NCBI GenBank assembly: GCA_037443105.1
Contig: JBBIOZ010000050.1
Location: 1-11,715, forward strand
From: JAWCLZ01 sp037443105
GTDB taxonomy: Archaea; Halobacteriota; JAWCLZ01
Reading direction: 5' to 3'
Length of the DNA: 11,715 bases
The position numbers and the translations under genes are program-made. The notes beneath the pieces are model-generated. The model had not been told where the DNA came from. It saw nothing but the letters and a program-made list of their open reading frames with translations, and did no database searches. This document shows positions 1 through 4,746 of this stretch, piece after piece (within the stretch, counting starts at the first letter, position 1; every line of letters starts with the position of its first letter).

Positions 1-144
1 TGATATGTCTTCTTTATTTTTGACTGAGATAATTTTTTTTTCAGGAAAATCATCAAAAACAATATAATGACATCTTCCAAGCACAACATCTATACTATGT
101 TTTTTCAGACATTTTTTAATCCCTTTTTTTTTATTATTTATTTT
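1..144 (-). CDS. Possible protein-coding frame running off the left edge, unassigned
   Basis: On the minus strand a frame is open from a stop at 145-147 to the window edge. After a Lys/Asn-rich start it reads as plausible protein, including the stretch IDVVLGRCHYIVFDD. There is no ATG, GTG or TTG before that stretch; the first conventional candidate is a GTG at 84, inside it. The start may therefore be a rare codon, or the 5' end may be damaged. It follows the TusA-like gene on the same strand with almost no gap, so it could be the next gene of that transcript. I do not recognise the family. A NifX-like or other small cofactor domain crossed my mind but is not supported by a clear motif. It could also be a chance open frame in AT-rich DNA. 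Confidence 0.3.
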
Positions 145-170
145 TTATTTATTTGATTTTTCTAATTAAG
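105..170. repeat. AT-rich low-complexity tract
   Basis: This tract is made almost only of T runs broken by single A (plus strand), around the 3' end of the TusA-like gene. It contains many stop codons in minus-strand frames. On the minus strand, the direction of the neighbouring genes, it reads as poly-A, so it is not the U-rich type of archaeal terminator. Confidence 0.6.
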
Positions 171-388
171 AATCTTATAATACTCCCCTCTTTCTTCATT
201 TCAAGCAATTCATTTCCAGTTCGCTTTGCCCAGCGCTTTATATCTTCTTCCGCCGCAGGGTCGTCGGCTAGCACTTCCAAGATTTCCCCTGCTTTAAGTC
301 TATCCATTTCCTCCCTGGTTTTGAAAACTGGCAACGGGCAGTACAAACCAATGCAGTCTAAAGTTCGATCTGGCTTTATGCTTTGCAT
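149..388 (-). CDS. TusA/SirA/YedF-family sulfur carrier protein
   Basis: This is a 79-residue protein of the usual size for the TusA family. The family signature is near the N-terminus: Cys12-x4-Cys17-Pro-Leu-Pro, followed by a helix (VFKTREEM) and a beta strand (GEILEVLADDPAAEEDI). In TusA proteins the Cys of the CPxP motif carries persulfide sulfur or takes part in redox chemistry. In archaea these proteins serve thiolation of tRNA or cofactors, or sulfur metabolism, and the role here is not fixed by sequence. An SD-like GGGTGG lies 3 nt before the ATG. It lies 15 nt downstream of a small zinc-ribbon gene and in the same reading frame, separated by one TAG, so the two probably work together. 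It ends at a TAA in an AT-rich tract. Confidence 0.88.
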   Translation of the reverse strand: MQSIKPDRTLDCIGLYCPLPVFKTREEMDRLKAGEILEVLADDPAAEEDIKRWAKRTGNELLEMKKEGSIIRFLIRKIK

Positions 389-391
389 TTT

Positions 392-397
392 CCACCC
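392..397 (-). promoter_or_regulatory. Shine-Dalgarno-like site for the TusA-family gene
   Basis: GGGTGG lies three bases before the ATG at 388, matching the GGTG part of an anti-SD partner at the short spacing expected for that part. It supports separate initiation of the TusA-like gene rather than read-through of the upstream TAG. Confidence 0.5.
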
Positions 398-403
398 GTC
401 TCG

Positions 404-535
404 CTAATCTCCAACTATATTTTCATCCTCAAGAGATTGATAGCCGTCCTTGGAAGAGCAATGTGGACACGCATCAATGGGTGCCTTTTCCCTCCTGAAG
501 ATTTTACCGCAGATCTTGCATTTCCATAGCTTCAT
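404..535 (-). CDS. Small rubredoxin-like zinc-ribbon protein (43 aa)
   Basis: This short gene encodes 43 residues and begins MKLWKCKICG. Two CxxC pairs, Cys6/Cys9 and Cys23/Cys26 (KCKICG and DACPHCSS), form a rubredoxin-like or zinc-ribbon metal site, and the whole protein is little more than that domain. A TATA-like TTATAA about 25 bases before the ATG suggests a nearly leaderless transcript. It ends in TAG 15 nt before the TusA-like gene, in frame with it. Family knowledge: such mini-rubredoxin domains bind Fe or Zn and often accompany redox or sulfur-transfer proteins. A partner role with TusA is inference. Confidence 0.75.
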   Translation of the reverse strand: MKLWKCKICGKIFRREKAPIDACPHCSSKDGYQSLEDENIVGD

Positions 536-557
536 TTTTCAAACCCTTTTAACTCGA

Positions 558-563
558 TTATAA
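558..563 (-). promoter_or_regulatory. TATA box for the zinc-ribbon/TusA pair
   Basis: TTATAA is centred about 25 bases upstream of the ATG at 535, the standard archaeal distance from TATA box to transcription start. This implies a leaderless message. The surrounding sequence is AT-rich, so neighbouring AT-rich stretches could serve instead. Confidence 0.4.
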
Positions 564-578
564 TTATTATAATAATAC

Positions 579-728
579 TTAACCCTCATCCCTCGAAGCC
601 AAGATATTCAGCATTTTATGAGTCTCTGTATATATGCAAGGCAGCTTGTTTCTGCTGCAGTCAATATCGAGCTTGAGCATTGGACAGAAATATCCTTTTT
701 TCTCTATATATTCACAGCCTCTGGCCAT
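579..728 (-). CDS. Small four-cysteine protein of unknown function (49 aa)
   Basis: With the ATG at 728 this encodes 49 residues beginning MARGCEYIEKKGYFCP. Four cysteines (residues 5, 15, 24 and 31 approximately) are spread through a protein with few other features, consistent with a small metal-binding or disulfide protein. I do not recognise the family. The frame is open further upstream, to an in-frame ATG at 743 and a TTG at 821 that overlaps the stop of the preceding small gene (TTGA), so an 80-residue form is possible. I prefer the 728 start because the Cys-containing part begins there and a TATA-like TTTAAAAA lies about 28 bases upstream. The extra N-terminal part looks less protein-like and contains a recent 15-bp duplication. 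Confidence 0.45.
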   Translation of the reverse strand: MARGCEYIEKKGYFCPMLKLDIDCSRNKLPCIYTETHKMLNILASRDEG

Positions 729-754
729 ATGAGATTGATCCATATGAGATTGAT
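725..754. repeat. 15-bp perfect tandem duplication
   Basis: The unit CCATATGAGATTGAT occurs twice back to back (725-739 and 740-754). It falls at the start of the small Cys gene on the minus strand and duplicates an in-frame ATG inside CATATG, giving QSHM-D-QSHM if translated. Confidence 0.95.
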
Positions 755-761
755 TTTTAAA
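752..761 (-). promoter_or_regulatory. Possible TATA box for the 49-aa gene
   Basis: CTTTAAAAAT on the minus strand lies about 28 bases before the ATG at 728 and 14 before the duplicated ATG at 743. The spacing favours the 728 start. No independent support. Confidence 0.3.
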
Positions 762-817
762 GCGAGATAAAAATATCCCTGTCATCGATTGAGATAACAT
801 CTCACTTGAGATATCTC

Positions 818-946
818 TCAATTGGCCCTGCGCTCAGGTATCGATGCATAGCGCTTTCCTTTAATATATTCCTCGCTTACATATAAACCGCAGAAGCAGC
901 GAGCGTATTCCTTTAGATCTGCATCTCTTACTTTCGTGCTTGCCAT
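818..946 (-). CDS. Small CxC-motif protein of unknown function (42 aa)
   Basis: The ATG at 946 is preceded by GGAGAG at a good spacing (7 nt). It opens a 42-codon frame starting MASTKVRDADLKEYARCFCG and ending at TGA 818-820. A CxC pair (Cys17, Cys19) followed by Gly suggests metal binding or a redox role. The rest is charged and Tyr-rich, ending SIPERRAN. I do not recognise the family. It lies 18 nt after the OsmC relic on the same strand, so it was probably co-transcribed with it. The clear ribosome site argues that it is a real gene. Alternatively it is a fragment of a longer broken gene whose remainder lies downstream. Confidence 0.55.
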   Translation of the reverse strand: MASTKVRDADLKEYARCFCGLYVSEEYIKGKRYASIPERRAN

Positions 947-964
947 ATTTATCTCTCCATATCC

Positions 965-1333
965 TCACTTACAGCTTATATCTATGCCATTGCGAACACT
1001 TTGCCCGATTATGCTATAGTCTTGAAAGCGATTGATGCAGTCTTGAAGTTTTTCTTTATCCAAGCCTGAGCAGCGAGGTGTGCCATCTCGCTTACCCTCC
1101 ATCTTTCATGGGGATTTCTAGCTACAGAAGCACTTACTATAGTTTTAATATCCTTAACCTCTACGCCTGCTTTCTACAGGCAAAAAAGTAAATTGGCTGT
1201 GAGGCAATAGCCAACTGCTGTGAAAGCAACCTCGTGGGATTTGGAGAGCCCTTTCCTAGGGAGGCGGTTCATCCATTATAAGAGCGCTTAAGTTTTCAAC
1301 ATCAAAAGTAACCTTAAATTCTAGGTCTTCCAT
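965..1333 (-). pseudogene. OsmC-family protein, frameshifted and interrupted
   Basis: Pieces of an OsmC/Ohr-type protein appear in successive frames. From the ATG at 1333 come MEDLEFKVTFDVENLSALIM and then DEPPP; a second frame gives LGKGSPNPT; a third gives EVAFTAVGYCLTANLLFCL, a TAG (1174-1176), then KAGVEVKDIKTIVSASVARNP; the first frame resumes with LDKEKLQDCINRFQDYS and IIGQSVRNGIDISCK, ending at TGA 965-967. These match the family order: N-terminal strand, PPP-x-GKG-x-PNPTE loop, helix with GYCL, GVEV-D-I strand, and C-terminal helix and strand. OsmC proteins reduce organic hydroperoxides or bind thiol compounds. The total span gives about 123 codons, close to family length. Three single-base losses (near 1260, 1235 and somewhere between 1040 and 1110) plus one nonsense codon mean no full protein is made. 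It sits 14 nt after the zinc-ribbon gene, with an SD-like GGAG before the ATG. Confidence 0.8.
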
Positions 1334-1347
1334 CCACTCCAACTTCG

Positions 1348-1563
1348 TTATCGTAATTTATCTCTTCTCTCGACCTCTCTCCTCGCTGGTCCGCCGCATG
1401 CCACGCCCTTAGCATCGTAGTATCTCACAGCTAAATCCAAATCATCGGGATGCATATGGACATTGCCGCATTTACATCTCCAGCCTCTAATGGTAAAGCC
1501 ACGAAGCATTATATCATTTACTTCCAGCATTTCCCGGCCGCAGAGATTACAAATGCGAATCAT
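1348..1563 (-). CDS. Small zinc-ribbon protein (CxxC / CxC)
   Basis: This 71-residue protein has an N-terminal CNLCG (Cys5, Cys8) and a CKCG (Cys30, Cys32), the spacing of a small zinc ribbon like those in YgiT/MqsA-type N-terminal domains. A single Cys56 and a strongly basic end (RREVERRDKLR) follow. Function is unknown: it may bind nucleic acid or protein, and the basic tail fits either. The ATG at 1563 lies 33 nt after the stop of the rubredoxin-like gene, with a GAGG upstream and a 14-bp palindrome that includes a TATA-like element about 25 bases from the start. It can therefore be read from the upstream promoter or its own. No toxin partner is adjacent, so the MqsA comparison is only structural. 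Confidence 0.7.
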   Translation of the reverse strand: MIRICNLCGREMLEVNDIMLRGFTIRGWRCKCGNVHMHPDDLDLAVRYYDAKGVACGGPARREVERRDKLR

Positions 1564-1577
1564 ATTATTGTAGCCTC

Positions 1578-1591
1578 ATTATAGCTATAAT
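1578..1591. promoter_or_regulatory. Perfect 14-bp palindrome, possible operator or internal promoter
   Basis: ATTATAGCTATAAT is a perfect palindrome in the 33-bp gap before the 71-residue zinc-ribbon gene. Its AT half-sites resemble TATA elements, and the minus-strand half lies about 25 bases before the ATG at 1563. It could be a promoter, a binding site for a dimeric regulator, or both. AT-rich palindromes of this size can also arise by chance. Confidence 0.4.
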
Positions 1592-1596
1592 AAGCC

Positions 1597-1752
1597 TCAA
1601 AGTCTTGGATCTTTATGCGCTGGCCCGCCACACTCAGGGATATAGCAGGTTACATCCAAGAATGCACAATTTTGCTTGCAGCTCGGGCATTGATTCACAG
1701 GCTTAGACGCTTGAAATGTATAGCTGCAATTGCTGCATTTCCACCAAGTCAT
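1597..1752 (-). CDS. Rubredoxin-like small iron/zinc protein (51 aa)
   Basis: This gene encodes 51 residues starting MTWWKCSNCSYTFQA. It has two CxxC knuckles (Cys6/Cys9 and Cys22/Cys25) and a distinctive tail: a further Cys29, DVTCYIPECGG and a final DPRL. I recognise this as a short rubredoxin-like family common in anaerobic archaea and bacteria, where the domain also occurs next to rubrerythrin-type oxidative-stress proteins. The first knuckle is CSNCS rather than the usual CxxCG. It is the first gene of the leftward small-gene series and is divergent from the TrmB-V4R regulator. A TATAAAG box about 26 bases before the ATG predicts a leaderless transcript. Electron transfer or metal binding in oxidative-stress defence is likely from the family but not shown. 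Confidence 0.82.
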   Translation of the reverse strand: MTWWKCSNCSYTFQASKPVNQCPSCKQNCAFLDVTCYIPECGGPAHKDPRL

Positions 1753-1774
1753 AAAACTAAATAATACCTACATC

Positions 1775-1782
1775 TTTATAAG
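1775..1782 (-). promoter_or_regulatory. TATA box for the leftward small-gene series
   Basis: CTTATAAA on the minus strand is centred about 26 bases before the ATG at 1752. This is a standard archaeal promoter distance and implies a leaderless first gene. Confidence 0.6.
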
Positions 1783-1790
1783 AAATTGCC

Positions 1791-1820
1791 TGTCATTAGA
1801 TATAATTACAATGTCAATTA
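1791..1820. promoter_or_regulatory. Direct repeat TGTCA(A)TTA, possible operator
   Basis: TGTCATTA (1791-1798) and TGTCAATTA (1812-1820) face the same way, 21 bp apart, which is two helical turns. They lie between the two divergent TATA boxes. A regulator bound here could control both the small-gene series and its own gene. This is inference from position and repetition. Confidence 0.35.
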
Positions 1821-1830
1821 ATTCCAAATA

Positions 1831-1838
1831 TTTATAAG
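1831..1838 (+). promoter_or_regulatory. TATA box for the TrmB-V4R regulator gene
   Basis: TTTATAAG lies about 30 bases before the ATG at 1865. A start of transcription near 1859-1861 would leave only a few leader bases. Confidence 0.55.
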
Positions 1839-1864
1839 ATGGCTTGCAATAATGAGTTTTGCCC

Positions 1865-3052
1865 ATGAGCAGCTATGTTGAGAGATTGAAGAAACTTCAG
1901 GATTTCGGGCTCAGCGAATATCAAGCGCGAGTTTACTTAGCTTTGCTGGAGCTAGGCATTGCAACTGCAAGTCAAATTCCTCCAATTTCGAAGGTTCCTA
2001 GAACCAGAATTTATATAACAATGAGCCAGTTGCATGAAAAAGGCTTGGTGCAGATAATTCCTGAAACACCCCTGAAGTATAAACCTTTGCCATTTGAAGA
2101 ATTCCTTGAGAAGCGAATTTCAGATATGAGGGTTGAAGCAAAGATGCTGGAAATGATGAAGGAAGAGCTCTCAGGCGAATTTGCGCTTAAAAAACAAGTG
2201 GACCAGCAGAAAGCAGGTAGCTTTGAAGCTATTTTTGGCAGAAGAAATCTTCGAGCTAAACTCTATAGGATGTATTCTAACGCAAAGAGTGAAGTTTATT
2301 TCATTGGAACAGCAAACAGCCCGGTGAGGCTTGCTAGCATGCTGCTGCCTATCATTGAGGAAAAGGCGCAGAGGGGCATTGCTCTTAAATTTGCCTTTCC
2401 AGTTATCGCTAGGAATAGTGAGAAGGTCAAGCTGCTTTCTAGATATGCCGTGGTGAAGCATATTGAGAAAGAGACATTCATGCATCTTACAGTCATAGAT
2501 AGCGCTGAAGCACTGCTTGCGCATGCTATTCCAGATGACGAAGATCCTGTGAGGGGCAGCGATGTTGCAATTTGGACCAATGATGAAGTGATTGTGAATG
2601 CATTGAGGGAAAGTGCTAATGATATCTGGGAGCGTGGTGTAAACCCAGGGGCAATTGCTCTAGCACAGGCAATTTTAGGTACAGTTGGAAAAGGTATTGA
2701 GAGCTTGAAAGTAAACCCTCAGCCTATTTTAAAGCTAGTTGGCAAGCAGGTGGGGGAGCAAATCGTTGGTGAATTTAAATCTCGAAAGATCGATGATCTG
2801 CTTAATGAAATAGCAAAATACTGGAGGGCACATAAACTAGGCGAGGTATTAATCAACCCGGACTCAACCATTACAGTTAAAAATTGCATTGAATGTGAAA
2901 ACATGCCAAATGTGAATTCGTGTCTCTGTGCATTCATCGAAGGAGTGCTTGAAACCATTCTCGATAAAAATCTAAATGTAAAAAGCAATGTGAAAGAAAT
3001 TGAATGCTGGGGCACTGGCCACGATCACTGCAAGTTCGTCATAGCCGCTTAA
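1865..3052 (+). CDS. TrmB-family transcriptional regulator with C-terminal V4R domain
   Basis: This gene encodes 395 residues from the ATG at 1865. A TTG two codons earlier is possible but adds nothing. Residues 8-75 form the TrmB winged HTH (LQDFGLSEYQARVYLALLEL, then VPRTRIYITMSQLHEKGLV). Residues about 75-115 are a helical linker of coiled-coil type. Residues about 118-260 resemble the TrmB-type middle/effector domain. Residues about 265-395 are a V4R domain ending ECWGTGHDHCKFVI. All six cysteines (341, 344, 353, 355, 381, 389) lie in the V4R part. V4R domains bind small molecules or metals, and in the methanogen regulator MsvR, which has a different HTH, V4R cysteines sense redox state. 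A redox- or ligand-sensing regulator of the divergent Cys-rich genes is therefore a reasonable inference. Its stop overlaps that of the fibrillarin gene. Confidence 0.88.
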   Translation: MSSYVERLKKLQDFGLSEYQARVYLALLELGIATASQIPPISKVPRTRIYITMSQLHEKGLVQIIPETPLKYKPLPFEEFLEKRISDMRVEAKMLEMMKEELSGEFALKKQVDQQKAGSFEAIFGRRNLRAKLYRMYSNAKSEVYFIGTANSPVRLASMLLPIIEEKAQRGIALKFAFPVIARNSEKVKLLSRYAVVKHIEKETFMHLTVIDSAEALLAHAIPDDEDPVRGSDVAIWTNDEVIVNALRESANDIWERGVNPGAIALAQAILGTVGKGIESLKVNPQPILKLVGKQVGEQIVGEFKSRKIDDLLNEIAKYWRAHKLGEVLINPDSTITVKNCIECENMPNVNSCLCAFIEGVLETILDKNLNVKSNVKEIECWGTGHDHCKFVIAA

Positions 3053-3723
3053 TCTATGAATCTCGCTATCACTGCGAGGTGATCCCGATGATAAGGCTCA
3101 AGCGTTTTTCTCTCCTCCAACTTGAAAGCGTGGCTCAGCTTCTTCAAAGCTGCCTCAAATATAGCTGCAGGCTTCGCTGTAGCATCGATGCTTCTGGCTT
3201 TGATTGCTATGATGAGATATCCATCGCGCTTCAAAAAATACTTGGCATTATGAATCGCAATCTCCACTTGGTCGCGCTGTGCAATATCTTGATAGATCAC
3301 TTCCACCTGGTCCACGATCATGGCATAATCCCTAGGTTTCCTAGCATTTGCAAATATTGGAATTAAATTAAATCGATGGCTGCATACCTCAAGCAGCTGG
3401 CTTGCAGCTGTGTGTGAGAATTCAACGGCATAAATTAATCCAGTGCTAGCAATATCTGAGACATGGCTAGCGGTCGTGCCGGAAGCAGCTCCTAGGTAAA
3501 GTATCTTAGAATTACTATGCAGAGGAATTTTCATATGCTTCAAAATCATGGCCGCTAGCTTGCTACGATTGGGATTCCAAACCCTGTACTCAGGATCTAT
3601 TCCAAATCTCTGCTCCCCGTAAACAGAAATTCCAGGAGTAAGGCTTTGTGTAGCTAGATATTCATTTCCATCGCATATAAGCTTGTAAACATTTGCGATA
3701 CCAAGGGGAATTGCTTTAATCAT
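3049..3723 (-). CDS. flpA: Fibrillarin-like rRNA/tRNA 2'-O-methyltransferase
   Basis: This 224-residue protein is the usual size for archaeal fibrillarin, which lacks the eukaryotic Gly/Arg-rich N-terminus. Visible elements: N-terminal strands up to EYRVWNPNRSKLAAMIL, the SAM-binding loop YLGAASGTT (76-84), acidic strand end YAVEFS (98-103), NARKPRDY (126-133), QDIAQ with the catalytic-region Asp146, and IAIKARSID with Lys175. It is the SAM-dependent methyltransferase of the C/D-box RNP, methylating ribose 2'-OH at sites chosen by guide RNAs, with L7Ae and Nop5. Its ATG overlaps the nop5 stop (ATGA), so the two are translationally coupled. Its TAA shares the palindrome TTAA with the stop of the convergent regulator gene. 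No key residue appears missing. Confidence 0.97.
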   Translation of the reverse strand: MIKAIPLGIANVYKLICDGNEYLATQSLTPGISVYGEQRFGIDPEYRVWNPNRSKLAAMILKHMKIPLHSNSKILYLGAASGTTASHVSDIASTGLIYAVEFSHTAASQLLEVCSHRFNLIPIFANARKPRDYAMIVDQVEVIYQDIAQRDQVEIAIHNAKYFLKRDGYLIIAIKARSIDATAKPAAIFEAALKKLSHAFKLEERKTLEPYHRDHLAVIARFID

Positions 3724-4682
3724 TTTCCACCTCTCTCTCTAATTTCAGCGATTTTTTCATCAAGCTCGATCGCAAGTGCCTCAAGAAGTTCGCCTGAGTA
3801 GAAATCCCTCCTTGCTGCAATGGCAATTTTTGCTGCAACTGCTCGTGCAATTTTACCTCTAATTTCAGCTGGAGATTTCTGAATTATTGGCAAGCGATAA
3901 ATCACCCCATGCTTAGGCGGCTTTCTTCCCTCGCGGAGATGCCTAAATAATGCATAGCTGGCTCCCAAGATTTGAATTTTGCTTGCAGGCATCTCTGCCA
4001 GCTGCCTTAAACCGCCAGCAAGTTGAATAAGCTTCGCCCCAAGCACTCCGCCTGCAATGACAGAAATATTAGGAGCGATTTCCTGCATGGTGTCCTCGAT
4101 ATACTTAGCCAAGGCTCTCTTAGTTCTATAAAGCTCAAGCAAATCCAGCGCAAGCCTCTCAATAATTTCAAAATCACGCTCAGTGAAACTCGCACCGCTT
4201 GTTTTCAGCTCCAGCGCCTTTGCAATGCTATCTCTGGAGCGTGCTTTAACAATGAAACCAGCAAGCTGCTCTCCTGTGAAAGGACACTGGGGGTAGTAAA
4301 ATGAGTACCAGCCCCTGAGTCTCTCTCCAAGTAAGCTGCATAGTTTTTCCATTTCCTCCAGAGCTGCAATCGCCTGCTTAATCTTTTGATCCCTTTGATT
4401 TAAAACCTCATTGATTTTCTTCCTAGCTAGTTCAATGCAAACTTTATGAAGCAATGAATTGTATTCCGATTCAGATTCAACAAAGCCAGACTTCAAAGCC
4501 AGATCTCTGAATGCAATTTCCCTCGCTTGAAGTTCTTCAAATTGAGCATACTTTGGATAGCTGCTCTGGAATAGCTTCTCCGCGATAATCGCGGGGTCTT
4601 TTGGCATTAACTTGCATTCAACAATGCCTCCACTGTCATCTACTAAAAAGGCACCGAACCACACATTGGCTGCTTTTACCAT
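3720..4682 (-). CDS. Nop5 (Nop56/58-type) C/D-box RNP scaffold protein
   Basis: This gene encodes 320 residues from the ATG at 4682. A TTG one codon earlier exists, but the ATG fits the promoter better. The order is an N-terminal fibrillarin-binding domain (VWFGAFLVDDSGGIVECKL), a long helical coiled-coil region (about 90-200), and the Nop domain (about 205-315) with GAKLIQLAGGLRQLAEMPAS, IQILGASYALFRHL and PPKHGVIYRLP. Nop5 bridges fibrillarin and L7Ae on C/D guide RNAs and dimerises through the coiled coil. At 320 residues it is somewhat shorter than many archaeal homologues and lacks a long Lys-rich tail. A TATA box about 28 bases upstream predicts a leaderless message. It forms the conserved archaeal nop5-fibrillarin operon with a 4-nt overlap. 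Confidence 0.96.
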   Translation of the reverse strand: MVKAANVWFGAFLVDDSGGIVECKLMPKDPAIIAEKLFQSSYPKYAQFEELQAREIAFRDLALKSGFVESESEYNSLLHKVCIELARKKINEVLNQRDQKIKQAIAALEEMEKLCSLLGERLRGWYSFYYPQCPFTGEQLAGFIVKARSRDSIAKALELKTSGASFTERDFEIIERLALDLLELYRTKRALAKYIEDTMQEIAPNISVIAGGVLGAKLIQLAGGLRQLAEMPASKIQILGASYALFRHLREGRKPPKHGVIYRLPIIQKSPAEIRGKIARAVAAKIAIAARRDFYSGELLEALAIELDEKIAEIRERGGK

Positions 4683-4707
4683 CAATCGATGTAAAAGTTT
4701 TTATCTC

Positions 4708-4713
4708 TTATAA
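4708..4713. promoter_or_regulatory. Palindromic TATA box between nop5 and pyrD, possibly bidirectional
   Basis: TTATAA is its own reverse complement and sits in the 64-bp gap. Its centre (4710.5) is about 25 bases from 4685, just before the nop5 ATG at 4682, and about 25 bases from 4736, just before the pyrD ribosome site. Both genes may use the same element. TTTTTATC nearby is an alternative for pyrD. Confidence 0.5.
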
Positions 4714-4737
4714 CCCTTTAGATAAGCAGTATTAACA

Positions 4738-4741
4738 GGAG
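4738..4741 (+). promoter_or_regulatory. Ribosome binding site of pyrD
   Basis: GGAG lies five bases before the ATG at 4747 and fixes this start. Confidence 0.7.
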
Positions 4742-4746
4742 CTAGC

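Noticed and set aside
153..407. Plus-strand frame of 84 codons over the TusA gene
   Set aside because: It is Ser-rich antisense to a TusA gene with an intact CPxP signature.
1174..1176. Pyrrolysine at the TAG inside the OsmC relic
   Set aside because: Frameshifts on both sides show the gene is broken anyway, and TAG ends other genes in the window, such as the dehydrogenase.
2171..3015. Minus-strand open frames inside the regulator gene
   Set aside because: They are antisense shadows of a clearly conserved gene, with no family motifs and no ribosome sites.
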